Shown: in pieces, positions 23,928 through 32,722 of the stretch
How the letters are laid out: the number at the start of each line of letters is the position of its first letter
How positions within the stretch are numbered: position 1 is the first letter of the stretch
Source of the DNA: Fluviicola sp.
GTDB taxonomy: Bacteria; Bacteroidota; Bacteroidia; Flavobacteriales_D; Crocinitomicaceae
DNA: 64,000 nucleotides
Assembly (NCBI RefSeq): GCF_039596395.1
Contig: NZ_JBCNJT010000004.1
Coordinates: 186,001-250,000 of the forward strand
Direction: 5' to 3'
The notes under the pieces: model-generated
What the model was told of the DNA's origin: nothing
What the model saw: only the letters and a program-made list of their open reading frames with translations
Database searches by the model: none
Made by a program: the position numbers and the translations under genes

Positions 23928-24134
23928 ATGATTCGAATAAAACGGTTTCAAAGAACACTCATCATTTTATTGGCAGCCATTAATTCGCTCTTCTATTCCA
24001 GTTCGCGTTCTTATTCGCTTACAGACACACTTTCCAACACTGTTATTTTTACCGGAATTGTGACACTCTTTGTATTTAGCTATGTATACATACAAAATAC
24101 TTCACGCCGGAAGAAAGCAAAGGTTAAATCCTAG
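23928..24134 (+). CDS. Small two-helix membrane protein
   Basis: This 68-residue protein starts at ATG 23928; a TTG six bases earlier is less likely. It has two hydrophobic segments, TLIILLAAINSLFY (about 10-23) and TVIFTGIVTLFVFSYVYI (about 39-56), and a basic tail (RRKKAKVKS). It stands alone between the divergent zinc-ribbon genes and the peptidase gene. No family was recognised. Topology would put both basic ends in the cytoplasm. It could also be a chance open frame, since hydrophobic short frames occur by chance in AT-rich DNA, but codon choice is ordinary and both ends are basic. Confidence 0.5.
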   Translation: MIRIKRFQRTLIILLAAINSLFYSSSRSYSLTDTLSNTVIFTGIVTLFVFSYVYIQNTSRRKKAKVKS

Positions 24135-24185
24135 TTAATCCCGTATTTCCTGCACTTTTATAGTCCCCAAATTGACTTTTTTAGG

Positions 24186-24193
24186 TATTTTTG
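24186..24193 (+). promoter_or_regulatory. -7 box for the S9 peptidase gene
   Basis: TATTTTTG is a full TAnnTTTG match 20 bases before the ATG at 24214. A TTG lies only 11 bases upstream, too near for a normal -33. Its place supports ATG 24214 over the upstream in-frame TTG at 24172. Confidence 0.45.
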
Positions 24194-24213
24194 AGCAACT
24201 TGAAAAAAAGCTA

Positions 24214-26244
24214 ATGGGTAAAAGATCTATTTTCCTTGCGCTGATTGCGGGCGCTATTGTACAATTTCAGGCAAAAGCGCAAGAATTTACTCCTGAAAAA
24301 ATGTGGTCTCTCAACCGAATTTCAGGAACCATCGGATCATCAAACGACGAATGGATGATCTACCAGAGCACCAAAACCGATTATACGGTCAACAAAGGAA
24401 AAACCAGTACTTTTTTGGTTGAATTGAAAACCGGGAAGACCAGCACACTGGATCTTGACGGAGCCTGGAACTTCATCTGGAATGCAGAAAATCAATTGGT
24501 TTTCCTGCAGCCGGCAGGTTCTGAAATCGAACTGAAAAGCTTGAATCCTGCTACCAAAACCGTTAAAACCCTTCACAATTTCGGAGCAACGGCAGTGGAA
24601 GGAATTGCAGTGAGCCCCGACGGAAAACGCTTTGCAACGCTGGAACCTTTAAAAATCAAGCAAACAATCAAAGACAAATACCCCGATCTACCTCAAACGT
24701 CCGGAAGGTTGGAAACTGATCTGATGTACCGTCACTGGAACCAATGGTCTTCTGCAGAAGTTCCGCATTTGTACTGGTACGAAGCATCTGAAGCAGGTAA
24801 ATTCTCCAAAAAAGCGGATGTCATGGAAGCTGAAAATTTCCCTTCCGTTACAGGTCCTTTCGGGGGAATAGAAAGCGTTTGTTTCAGCAAAGACGGACAA
24901 ACCATCTTCTACTCCACCAAGAAAATGGCTGGAAAAACATTCGCACAATCAACCAATTCTGAAATCTACGCTTATCGTACTTCAGATAAAATCACAACGA
25001 TCCTGTCTTCTGCTCACAAAGGATACGACACCAATCCGGCGATCAATTTCACCGGGAAAACACTTGCGTGGCTGAGCATGGAAAAAGATGGTTTTGAAGC
25101 AGATAAGAACAGAATCCGTATCATGGATCTGGAAAGCAGACAGGAAAAAGACCTTACCGCAAGTATGGATGTAAGTGTGAATGAATTCGCATGGCACCCA
25201 TCCCGCGAGATTATTTATTTCACTGCTACCACAAAAGCAACGAAGCAATTGTATTCCATCGATGTAAAAACCGGGAAAATTCAGCAATTGACTTTTGACC
25301 GTTGCGATTATGTGAGTTTCAGCGTGATGAAGGACCGTATTTTGCTGGAAAAGCAAGACATGATCCACCCGACGGATATTTGGATGTTCACTCCGAAGAC
25401 AAATGCGATGGAGCAATTGACTCACGCAAACAAAGAAGAATTGAAAGGAATTGCCGAGCCGACCGTGCAGGAAAAATGGATCACCACAACCGACGGAAAG
25501 AAAATGCTGACGTGGGTAATCTATCCTCCGAATTACGACCCTGCCAAAAAATATCCGGCATTGCTTTATTGTCAGGGCGGACCGCAAAGTCCGGTTTCCC
25601 AGTTCTTCTCTTTCCGCTGGAATTTCCGTTTGATGGCTTCACAGGGATATATTGTGATTGCTCCGAACAGAAGAGGTTTACCAGGGTTCGGACAGGAATG
25701 GAACGATGCTATTTCGAAAGACTGGGGCGGCCAGGCCATGCGTGATTACCTGACAGCAACCGATAGCTGTGTAGCTCAGATTCCTGCTATCAATAAAGAT
25801 AAACTGGGAGCTGTAGGAGCTAGTTACGGAGGTTATTCCGTTTACTATTTAGCTGGAATTCACGAAAACCGTTTCAAAGCTTTTATTTCCCATTGCGGAT
25901 TATTCAACCTGGAAAGCTGGTACGGAACAACCGAAGAATTATTCTTCGCAAACTGGGATATCGGCGGGCCATACTGGCTTCCTGAAAACAAGGAATTATA
26001 TGCAAAGAACAGCCCGCACAAATTGGTTGACAAATGGAATACTCCGATGCTGGTCATCCATGGGGGAAAAGACTTCCGTGTTCCGGAATCAGAAGGAATG
26101 CAGGCGTTCCAGGTACTTCAACTGAAAGGAATCCCGAGTAAATTCCTGTATTTCCCGGATGAAGGACACTGGGTAACCAAACCACAGAACAGTATTTTGT
26201 GGAACAGGGAGTTTTTCGATTGGTTAAATACTTACCTGAAGTAG
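24214..26244 (+). CDS. Secreted S9 family serine peptidase (prolyl oligopeptidase fold)
   Basis: From ATG 24214 the protein has 676 residues with a signal peptide (SIFLALIAGAIVQFQAKAQ). Residues about 30-420 form a WD40-like beta propeller (PDGKRFATLEP, SKDGQTIFYSTKK). The alpha/beta-hydrolase domain follows, with nucleophile Ser in GASYGGYS (near residue 537), Asp in GGKDFRVPESEG (near 620) and His in PDEGHWV (near 650). This is the layout of DPP-IV, acylaminoacyl peptidase and related S9 enzymes. It should act in the periplasm or be surface-bound and cleave short peptides. Subfamily cannot be settled: a DPP-IV-type Glu-Glu pair was not identified. It precedes the MMPL transporter by 85 bp on the same strand. 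Confidence 0.92.
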   Translation: MGKRSIFLALIAGAIVQFQAKAQEFTPEKMWSLNRISGTIGSSNDEWMIYQSTKTDYTVNKGKTSTFLVELKTGKTSTLDLDGAWNFIWNAENQLVFLQPAGSEIELKSLNPATKTVKTLHNFGATAVEGIAVSPDGKRFATLEPLKIKQTIKDKYPDLPQTSGRLETDLMYRHWNQWSSAEVPHLYWYEASEAGKFSKKADVMEAENFPSVTGPFGGIESVCFSKDGQTIFYSTKKMAGKTFAQSTNSEIYAYRTSDKITTILSSAHKGYDTNPAINFTGKTLAWLSMEKDGFEADKNRIRIMDLESRQEKDLTASMDVSVNEFAWHPSREIIYFTATTKATKQLYSIDVKTGKIQQLTFDRCDYVSFSVMKDRILLEKQDMIHPTDIWMFTPKTNAMEQLTHANKEELKGIAEPTVQEKWITTTDGKKMLTWVIYPPNYDPAKKYPALLYCQGGPQSPVSQFFSFRWNFRLMASQGYIVIAPNRRGLPGFGQEWNDAISKDWGGQAMRDYLTATDSCVAQIPAINKDKLGAVGASYGGYSVYYLAGIHENRFKAFISHCGLFNLESWYGTTEELFFANWDIGGPYWLPENKELYAKNSPHKLVDKWNTPMLVIHGGKDFRVPESEGMQAFQVLQLKGIPSKFLYFPDEGHWVTKPQNSILWNREFFDWLNTYLK

Positions 26245-26329
26245 ACCGGCAGCTGATTAACCAGCTTTAAAAGAGTAACAAAAACAGGCGTACAAATGTG
26301 CCTGACTAAAAATAAAAAACTAAAGAGAT

Positions 26330-29020
26330 ATGTGGAATAGAATAGCCAATATCATTCTGAGAAACCGTTTTATTATCCTGGCTATCATGGCATTACTGAC
26401 CGTTTTATTCGGTTATTATGCTTTGACCGGTTTAAAGATAGACAACAAGTATGGAAACATGCTTCCGAAGGATAGTCCTACCCAGATTACTTACCTGAAG
26501 TTCAAGAAAATGTTCGGGGAAGATGGTTCGGCGCTGATCATTGCGATCCAGGATAAAGATTTGTACACGAAAGAAAAATTCCTGCTCTGGAAAGGGCTGG
26601 GAGATTCGATCCTGCAAATTGACGGGGTAATCTCGGTGATCTCGGAAGCGAAGTTATTCAACCTCATCAACGATACGGCAAACAGCCAGTTTACGATCAA
26701 ACCGATCTTCTCGGATGTATCGTTCAAGGAAAAATCCATCGAACAGATCAAGAGCGAAATTCGCAGGAACCCGATCTACAATGGGATCATGTACAACGAC
26801 TCCACCAATGTGAGTTTGATGATGGTGAGCCTGGATGAAAACTTCCTGGTAGACAAAGAGAAACAGAAAGTGGTTATCGAGATCGAAAACCTGGCAAAAT
26901 CGTATGAGAAGCATTTCAATCAGATCCATTTCGCGGGATTGCCACACATGCGTGTATTGATAGGTAAACGGGTAATGGGCGAAATGTATATTTTCGTCAT
27001 CCTTTCGCTGGCAATTTCCTTCGGGATCATGTATTTCTTCTTCCGATCCGTGCGGGTTACGATGATCAGTCTCCTGGTTGTTGCAATTACCGTAATCTGG
27101 GCAATGGGAACGATCGGGTTGTTCAATTACAACATTTCGATCATGATGGCATTGATTCCTCCACTGATGATCGTAATCGGTATCCCGAACTGTATTTACC
27201 TTTTCAACAAATACCATTACGAGTTCAAACAGCACGGAAACAAGATCAAAGCTCTGACGCAGGTAATCCGTAAAACGGGAACTGCTATGTGGTTGACTAA
27301 CGTGACCACCGCAATCGGTTTTATGACTTTCCTCTTTACGAACTCTTCCAAATTCTTTGAATTCGGGGTAATTTCATCGGTAAACATCATGTTGTGTTAT
27401 GTGGTTTCCCTGTGTCTGATCCCGATCTTCGCTTCATTCTCCAAGCAGCCGAAAACACGTCACTTAAAACACCTTGACCGCAAAGCAGCAGTGAAGTTCC
27501 TGGAAAGGCTGGTTCAAATTACAGCACACAACCGCAGAACGGTTTATGTGATCACAATTATTCTGACTGTTGGAACAGGTATCGGGATTGTATTCATGAA
27601 AGTAACGGGGAATATTACCGGCGATTTACCAGCCAGAGATCCGATCCTGAAAGACATCCAGTTCATGGAAGCCAATTTCGGCGGAGCCGTTCCGTTTGAA
27701 GTGTTGATCGATTACAAGGAAAGAGGACGTTTATTCGGTAAGAATACCATGCAAAGCGTGGAGCAGGTGCAGGAAATGCTTGCCAAAGATACTTTGTTCG
27801 CCAAAAGCCTTTCCATTGTGGATTTTGTGAAAGTGGTAAACATGGCTTACTACAACAACAATCCTGCGCAGTACAAGATCTTTGCAACGAAGGATAAGCT
27901 GCGTCTGAATGCTTACCTGAAGAATTTATCTACGACCACTAACAATTCGACCTTGTCGATCAAAGAATTGGTGGATACTACGAACCACATTCTTCGTGTG
28001 CGAACTTCCATGAAAGATTTGGGTTCATACGAAGTGGAAGACCAGGTACATCTGATCGAGCACCGCATTGATAGTATTATGAATCCGGATAAACCTTCGC
28101 TGGAAAAGTATTACGCGAAATTTGAAAAAGGGAAGAAAGAATACATCGATTCCATTTTTGAATTATCAAGCGGGGTATACAATAACCTGACTTCGATCCT
28201 CTCAAACGGAGATGATAAGAAGCAATATGCTTTTGACTCCGACCCGGAATTGGTCAGAAAGTATTTCGGGAAACCTGCTTTCAAGAAGCAGCTGCGTGAA
28301 GCGATCAATAAAGAGTATTACGACATTACACTTACCGGAACATCGGTCGTAGCATCCGAGGGAACAAAATACCTGGTAAGCAACCTGACTTCCAGTATCG
28401 TATTTGCCGTGATTTCGATCGCCGCATTGATGTGTTTGTTGTTCTATTCATTCCGCATGGTGGTCGTATCCATGATCCCGAACTTAATCCCGATGATTAT
28501 TACCGCCGGAATTATGGGAATCTTCGGCATCCCATTGAAGCCTTCTACCCTGTTGATTTTCTCCATTGCATTGGGGATTACGGTCGATAATACGATCCAC
28601 TTCCTGGCACATTACCGCCACGAACTGAAGACGAAAAAATGGGATTTGAAAGAATGTATTGCCATTTCTATCCGCGAAACAGGTTTGAGTATCATTTATA
28701 CTTCCGTGATCCTGTTCTTCGGATTCATCGTATTCGTGTTCTCTGATTTCGGAGGAACACAGGCCCTGGGCTATTTGTCTGCAATTACGTATTTCGTGGC
28801 TCTTTTCACAAACCTGATCTTGTTGCCTTGTTTGTTATTAAGCTACGAACGCAGGTTGACAACCAAGTCTTTTGAAGAACCGTTATTCGAGATTTACGAC
28901 GAAGATTCAGACGTAAGCTGGGATTTATTGACCATCGAAGGGGCGGAAGATTCAAAATCCGACAAACCGGCTCCAGCGAAGGAAGACGAAGACCCGTCAA
29001 ACGAACCAAAAGCCGATTAA
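26330..29020 (+). CDS. RND/MMPL family transporter
   Basis: This 896-residue inner-membrane protein has the duplicated RND layout. One helix near residues 12-32 is followed by a large periplasmic loop, then five helices at about 220-400, a helix at about 425, a second large loop, and five helices at about 690-845. Marks include GLKIDNKYGNMLPKDSPTQ after helix 1 (seen in the SSD/MMPL group) and ALGITVDNTIHFLAHYRHEL in helix 10-11, with acidic residues in the membrane that may carry protons. The acidic C-terminal tail (about 865-896) is cytoplasmic. Such proteins export lipids or hydrophobic compounds. Substrate is unknown; no fusion or outer-membrane partner is adjacent. rmlA follows after three bases. 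Confidence 0.9.
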   Translation: MWNRIANIILRNRFIILAIMALLTVLFGYYALTGLKIDNKYGNMLPKDSPTQITYLKFKKMFGEDGSALIIAIQDKDLYTKEKFLLWKGLGDSILQIDGVISVISEAKLFNLINDTANSQFTIKPIFSDVSFKEKSIEQIKSEIRRNPIYNGIMYNDSTNVSLMMVSLDENFLVDKEKQKVVIEIENLAKSYEKHFNQIHFAGLPHMRVLIGKRVMGEMYIFVILSLAISFGIMYFFFRSVRVTMISLLVVAITVIWAMGTIGLFNYNISIMMALIPPLMIVIGIPNCIYLFNKYHYEFKQHGNKIKALTQVIRKTGTAMWLTNVTTAIGFMTFLFTNSSKFFEFGVISSVNIMLCYVVSLCLIPIFASFSKQPKTRHLKHLDRKAAVKFLERLVQITAHNRRTVYVITIILTVGTGIGIVFMKVTGNITGDLPARDPILKDIQFMEANFGGAVPFEVLIDYKERGRLFGKNTMQSVEQVQEMLAKDTLFAKSLSIVDFVKVVNMAYYNNNPAQYKIFATKDKLRLNAYLKNLSTTTNNSTLSIKELVDTTNHILRVRTSMKDLGSYEVEDQVHLIEHRIDSIMNPDKPSLEKYYAKFEKGKKEYIDSIFELSSGVYNNLTSILSNGDDKKQYAFDSDPELVRKYFGKPAFKKQLREAINKEYYDITLTGTSVVASEGTKYLVSNLTSSIVFAVISIAALMCLLFYSFRMVVVSMIPNLIPMIITAGIMGIFGIPLKPSTLLIFSIALGITVDNTIHFLAHYRHELKTKKWDLKECIAISIRETGLSIIYTSVILFFGFIVFVFSDFGGTQALGYLSAITYFVALFTNLILLPCLLLSYERRLTTKSFEEPLFEIYDEDSDVSWDLLTIEGAEDSKSDKPAPAKEDEDPSNEPKAD

Positions 29021-29023
29021 ACC

Positions 29024-29887
29024 ATGAAGGGAATCATTCTTGCCGGAGGTTCCGGAACACGGCTTCATCCGCTGACGTTGGCAATCAGTAAGCAGTTAAT
29101 GCCGATCTACGATAAGCCGATGATCTATTATCCTTTGTCGATATTGATGACTGCCGGGATTCGTGAGATCCTGATTATTTCAACTCCGCACGATCTTCCC
29201 CAATTCAAAAAACTATTGGGCGACGGCAGTAAAATCGGCTGTACTTTTTCCTATGCGGAACAGGCTGAACCAAACGGACTTGCACAGGCTTTTGTTATCG
29301 GTGAATCTTTCATCGGAAATGATTCCGTTGCCCTGATCCTGGGAGACAATATCTTCTATGGCGTCGGGATGGATGAACTGCTGAAGGAAAATGCGGATCC
29401 TGACGGAGGTGTCGTTTATGCTTATCACGTAAGCGATCCGGAACGTTACGGAGTGGTTGAGTTCGATGAGGTGATGAATGTGCTTTCCATTGAGGAAAAA
29501 CCTGTAAAACCGAAATCCAATTACGCCGTTCCGGGATTGTATTTCTACGACAATGATGTGATTGAGATTGCCAAAAACCTGCAGCCTTCTGCTCGCGGAG
29601 AATACGAGATCACGGATGTAAATGCGGAATACCTCAGACGCGGAAAACTGAAAGTCGCTATTTTGAGTCGCGGAACTGCCTGGCTCGATACCGGTACTTT
29701 TCCCTCCCTGATGCAGGCCGGACAGTTTGTACAGGTAATTGAAGAGCGCCAGGGCTTGAAAGTTGGCTGTATTGAAGAAGTGGCTTATCGAAACGGTTTT
29801 ATTACTGCTAATCAACTGGAAGAAATTGCACAGCCACTCGTCAAAAGTGGTTACGGCAGTTATTTATTGCAACTATTGAAAAAATAA
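29024..29887 (+). CDS. rmlA: Glucose-1-phosphate thymidylyltransferase
   Basis: RmlA makes dTDP-glucose from glucose 1-phosphate and dTTP, the first step to dTDP-rhamnose and other deoxysugars. The 287-residue protein has [20 protein letters not shown] (nucleotide binding), [40 protein letters not shown] and [14 protein letters not shown]. The length is that of the short tetrameric RmlA class. The following rmlB, C and D genes are not adjacent. It starts three bases after the MMPL gene and its stop overlaps the polyprenyl synthase ATG (TAATG), so the three form one unit. Identification is firm. Confidence 0.96.
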   Translation: MKGIILAGGSGTRLHPLTLAISKQLMPIYDKPMIYYPLSILMTAGIREILIISTPHDLPQFKKLLGDGSKIGCTFSYAEQAEPNGLAQAFVIGESFIGNDSVALILGDNIFYGVGMDELLKENADPDGGVVYAYHVSDPERYGVVEFDEVMNVLSIEEKPVKPKSNYAVPGLYFYDNDVIEIAKNLQPSARGEYEITDVNAEYLRRGKLKVAILSRGTAWLDTGTFPSLMQAGQFVQVIEERQGLKVGCIEEVAYRNGFITANQLEEIAQPLVKSGYGSYLLQLLKK

Positions 29888-30843
29888 TGACAGGCCTTTC
29901 CCATTACGCTGCTTATCTGGAGAATGAAATATCGGGTATCGAACTGTCTGATGAACCCCATAATTTATACGACACCTTGCGTTATTTCCTTTCTTTGGGA
30001 GGAAAACGCATGCGACCTATCCTGACATTACTCAGTGGGGAAATCTTCAATATTCCGAAAGAGGAATGCGTCCACGCAGCTTTAAGTATCGAATTGTTCC
30101 ACAACTTTTCCCTGATCCACGACGACATTATGGATGGTGCACCGGTTCGCCGGGGAAAACCTACCGTACATACCAAGTGGAATACTAACATTGCGATTCT
30201 TTCCGGGGATCAATTGTACATCGAGGCTTATCACCAGTTGGCGAATTATTCCGACCACAGGCTTGCACTCCTGCTCAAATCCTTTAACGAAACAGCGATA
30301 GAGGTTTGTCAGGGCCAACAGATGGACATGGATTTTGAAAGCCTGGAGACTGTCACCGAAGAAGGTTATATCGAAATGATCCGGCTGAAAACTTCTGTTT
30401 TGCTGGGATGTGCTTTGGAATTCGGAGCAATCCTGGGAAACCAGGACGAAGAAACCCGAAGAAATCTCTATGAATTCGGGGTTTCTCTGGGAATTGCCTT
30501 CCAAATCCAGGACGATATATTAGATTTATATGGCGACCCGGCGATTTTTGGTAAACAGGTAGGTGGTGATATCCTTTCGAATAAAAAGACCTTGCTGTTT
30601 TTAAAAGCCATGCAAACGGGAGATAATCGTTTCAACGAACTGGTAAGGATGAATGCGGATCATCAAAAAGTAGCGCATGCGAAAATCCTTTTTGAAGAGC
30701 TGGGTGCACGAAAAGCTACTTTAGATGCCATGAACGGTTATTACGACCAGGCCATGGAAAACCTGAAGCAATTGGAGGCAAAAGGATTGAAAACAGACGC
30801 ATTGCACGCAGTAGCAAAATTCCTGATTACACGGGAGCTTTAA
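29887..30843 (+). CDS. Polyprenyl (trans-isoprenyl) diphosphate synthase
   Basis: This 318-residue cytoplasmic enzyme adds isopentenyl diphosphate units to an allylic diphosphate. Both Asp-rich motifs are present: LIHDDIMDGAPVRRGKPTVH (first, near residues 75-95) and FQIQDDILDLYGD (second, near 205-217). GGKRMRPIL and KKTLLFLKAM are also typical. Chain length cannot be read with certainty. A geranylgeranyl diphosphate role would fit the carotenoid genes directly downstream on the other strand, while an octaprenyl role for menaquinone is also possible. The start overlaps the rmlA stop by one base. It is convergent with crtY across a 72-bp gap. Confidence 0.92.
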   Translation: MTGLSHYAAYLENEISGIELSDEPHNLYDTLRYFLSLGGKRMRPILTLLSGEIFNIPKEECVHAALSIELFHNFSLIHDDIMDGAPVRRGKPTVHTKWNTNIAILSGDQLYIEAYHQLANYSDHRLALLLKSFNETAIEVCQGQQMDMDFESLETVTEEGYIEMIRLKTSVLLGCALEFGAILGNQDEETRRNLYEFGVSLGIAFQIQDDILDLYGDPAIFGKQVGGDILSNKKTLLFLKAMQTGDNRFNELVRMNADHQKVAHAKILFEELGARKATLDAMNGYYDQAMENLKQLEAKGLKTDALHAVAKFLITREL

Positions 30844-30882
30844 CCAAAACTCTCCGGTATTTCGTTATATAACGATTTCATG

Positions 30883-30910
30883 AAAACATGATATCATGAT
30901 ATCATGTTTT
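30883..30910. repeat. 28-bp perfect AT-rich palindrome between convergent genes
   Basis: The sequence is AAAACATGATATCA followed immediately by its exact reverse complement. Inside it the unit ATGATATC occurs twice in tandem. It lies between the stops of the polyprenyl synthase and crtY genes. Low GC makes a classical terminator less likely, although A- and T-runs flank it on both sides. Confidence 0.7.
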
Positions 30911-30915
30911 GGAAT

Positions 30916-31614
30916 TTATTTAGCCTTTCTCTTTTTGTTGGATTCCTTCAATACTTCGTGGATGAAGATGATCGGCAGAAGCATGCTCAGATTGTAATAA
31001 ATATCCTCCAAAGGAATCGTCCCTATGCGGATTCCCATGATGTGATTTTCAGCATACCAAACCACCGGTTCGTCTGTAAAAAAACCGGTCAACGCACCGT
31101 TCACGATCAAAAACGGGACCAGGCAAACCAGGAATGCCAGCGCAAAATAATTGAACCACTTTGCTTTCAGGCGGAAATGAATGCCAATAATCAATAAACA
31201 GGACAAGGAGCAAGCCGTCAGTGTGTACCAATTCCGGATATAAAAGATGGTCAGCAACAACCCCGAAAGCACCATTGCAAAAGCAAAAGCACGGCCCAAT
31301 AGGTCCAGCTTCAGGTTTGGGAAATAACCCCGGATCACTTCGTAAACAAATACACAAGCGTACGGTACCACCAAAAAGAAAAGCACCTCTTCCAGCGGTA
31401 AACGGAACAGGTAAATTCCTTCTACGTATTTCGGGTTGAAGCCCCAGACTTCGTGTTCTGTAAAGTAGTTATCCCACAACAAAAAGAACAAACCTACCAG
31501 CAGTATCGCAGCAAATGTACTTTTCCAATGCGTATAAAAATGGATCTTTTTATCGAAGCTCAATAGAAAGGGGAAAACGATCGTCCCGAGAATAATCCAC
31601 AGGTACAAGCTCAT
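30916..31614 (-). CDS. crtY: Lycopene beta-cyclase, fused CrtYc-CrtYd type
   Basis: This integral membrane enzyme closes the beta-ionone ring(s) of lycopene. The 232-residue protein carries two copies of the lycopene cyclase domain of the archaeal/fungal/CrtYcd kind: YLFRLPLEEVLFFLVVPYAC (about 68-87) and RIGTIPLEDIYYNLSMLLP (about 193-211), each with the P-L-E-(E/D) signature. About seven hydrophobic segments are visible. It belongs to the heterodimeric-type family as a single fused chain, which is the usual form in Flavobacteriia. Its ATG overlaps the crtZ end by four bases. It is the last gene of the minus-strand carotenoid operon. Confidence 0.92.
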   Translation of the reverse strand: MSLYLWIILGTIVFPFLLSFDKKIHFYTHWKSTFAAILLVGLFFLLWDNYFTEHEVWGFNPKYVEGIYLFRLPLEEVLFFLVVPYACVFVYEVIRGYFPNLKLDLLGRAFAFAMVLSGLLLTIFYIRNWYTLTACSLSCLLIIGIHFRLKAKWFNYFALAFLVCLVPFLIVNGALTGFFTDEPVVWYAENHIMGIRIGTIPLEDIYYNLSMLLPIIFIHEVLKESNKKRKAK

Positions 31615-32096
31615 TTTACCGCTTTGTTTTGTTTATAGGTCTTCCTGGCTTCGTTGTAATATTTAAACGGAACAATCAGCAACCCGAAGCATTCTCCGTC
31701 TTCCTTGTTGATGTGTTTGTGGTGCATTTTATGAGCACGTCTGATCGCTAAGAAATAAGGCGTATTTATTTCGCGGATCCATTTAAAACGCCGGTGAATG
31801 AATACGTCGTGGATCAGGAAATAAGTAAATCCGTAAGCCATGATCCCGAATCCCATCCAGACGAAGCCATATTGTTTGTACATCAATCCCAGCATAATTC
31901 CCAGCCAGCTTGGTACTGCGAAAATGAGAAAGAAGACGTCATTCCGCTCAAAAAAACCGGGTTGCCCCTGGTGATGGTCTTTGTGGAAATACCACATAAA
32001 ACCGTGCATCGCGAATTTGTGTGCAGACCATGCTGCAAATTCCGTGAGGAAAAAAGTCGCTATAAAAACCAATATGCCTGCCCAGGTTGGAATCAT
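31611..32096 (-). CDS. crtZ: Beta-carotene hydroxylase
   Basis: CrtZ adds 3-hydroxyl groups to beta-ionone rings, using a di-iron centre in the membrane. The 161-residue protein has all the His clusters of the fatty-acid-hydroxylase-like family: SAHKFAMHGFMWYFHKDHH (HxxxxH and HxxHH), FLIHDVFIHRR and RAHKMHHKHINKEDGECFG. About four hydrophobic segments surround them. Its start overlaps the cruF end by four bases and its end overlaps crtY, so cruF, crtZ and crtY are translationally coupled. Together they would act on carotenoids with one ring and one open end or two rings, depending on CruF action. Confidence 0.95.
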   Translation of the reverse strand: MIPTWAGILVFIATFFLTEFAAWSAHKFAMHGFMWYFHKDHHQGQPGFFERNDVFFLIFAVPSWLGIMLGLMYKQYGFVWMGFGIMAYGFTYFLIHDVFIHRRFKWIREINTPYFLAIRRAHKMHHKHINKEDGECFGLLIVPFKYYNEARKTYKQNKAVK

Positions 32097-32719
32097 CTGT
32101 TTAAAATTGCAAAAAATATCACTAAGATCGCAAATAATCCGACGGTAACTTTATTTGTTTCTACTGTTTTTCTGCTCAGCACCCAATATGAAAAGAGGGA
32201 AGAGAAGATCATCCAGCAGCCATAATTGTAGGGAGGTATCGTTTTAAATTCCCAGAACCAATAGCCTGAACGGATAGCTACCGGCTCAATGATCCAGTCC
32301 AAACCGGTCATTAAAGCTCCCGCGATCAGCGCTTTCAATATTACAGGTATTTTCCACTTATGAACAATTGCAGTAGCGGTGAAAGTCAACAATACCCAGT
32401 TCAGGGAGATAATCAGCGGGATCCCGTCCACTTTATATCCCAGCACACTTCCGTATTCATAATGTCCGAAAAGTAAAGCCGTATGAACTCCTATCCATTC
32501 AATGAGGTAACCTGCAGCACCAATCAGCAAAATATCAATGTGCTTTTTCAGCGAATAATCTTTGAACGACAAATACAAACAACCGAAGGAGAGTAACAGG
32601 TTGAAAGGTGTCAGTCCTAAAAAATAGAAGCGGAAACTGGTATTCAGCCCGATTAATCCGACGGTATAAAAGATGATTAAAACAATTAACAGCAGGTTTT
32701 GCTTTTTTACAGGGCTCAT
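32093..32719 (-). CDS. cruF: CruF-type carotenoid 1',2'-hydratase (carotenoid biosynthesis protein)
   Basis: This 208-residue integral membrane protein has about seven hydrophobic segments and the marks of the CruF/DUF422 family: GAAGYLIEWIGVHTALLFG (about 68-86), GHYEYGSVLGYKVDGIPLII, and LDWIIEPVAIRSGYWFWE (about 139-156). CruF hydrates the open psi-end of carotenoids such as gamma-carotene. Combined with CrtZ and CrtY it would lead to monocyclic 3,1'-dihydroxy carotenoids of the saproxanthin/myxol type. The final compound is inference, since crtB, crtI and a 3',4'-desaturase are not in the window. It starts three bases after the phosphatase gene. Confidence 0.88.
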   Translation of the reverse strand: MSPVKKQNLLLIVLIIFYTVGLIGLNTSFRFYFLGLTPFNLLLSFGCLYLSFKDYSLKKHIDILLIGAAGYLIEWIGVHTALLFGHYEYGSVLGYKVDGIPLIISLNWVLLTFTATAIVHKWKIPVILKALIAGALMTGLDWIIEPVAIRSGYWFWEFKTIPPYNYGCWMIFSSLFSYWVLSRKTVETNKVTVGLFAILVIFFAILNR

Positions 32720-32722
32720 GGA

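Noticed and set aside
26654-27235. Minus-strand 193-codon frame opposite the MMPL gene
   Set aside because: It lies fully within a well supported gene and its composition (many His, Asp and Gln) is that of an antisense frame.
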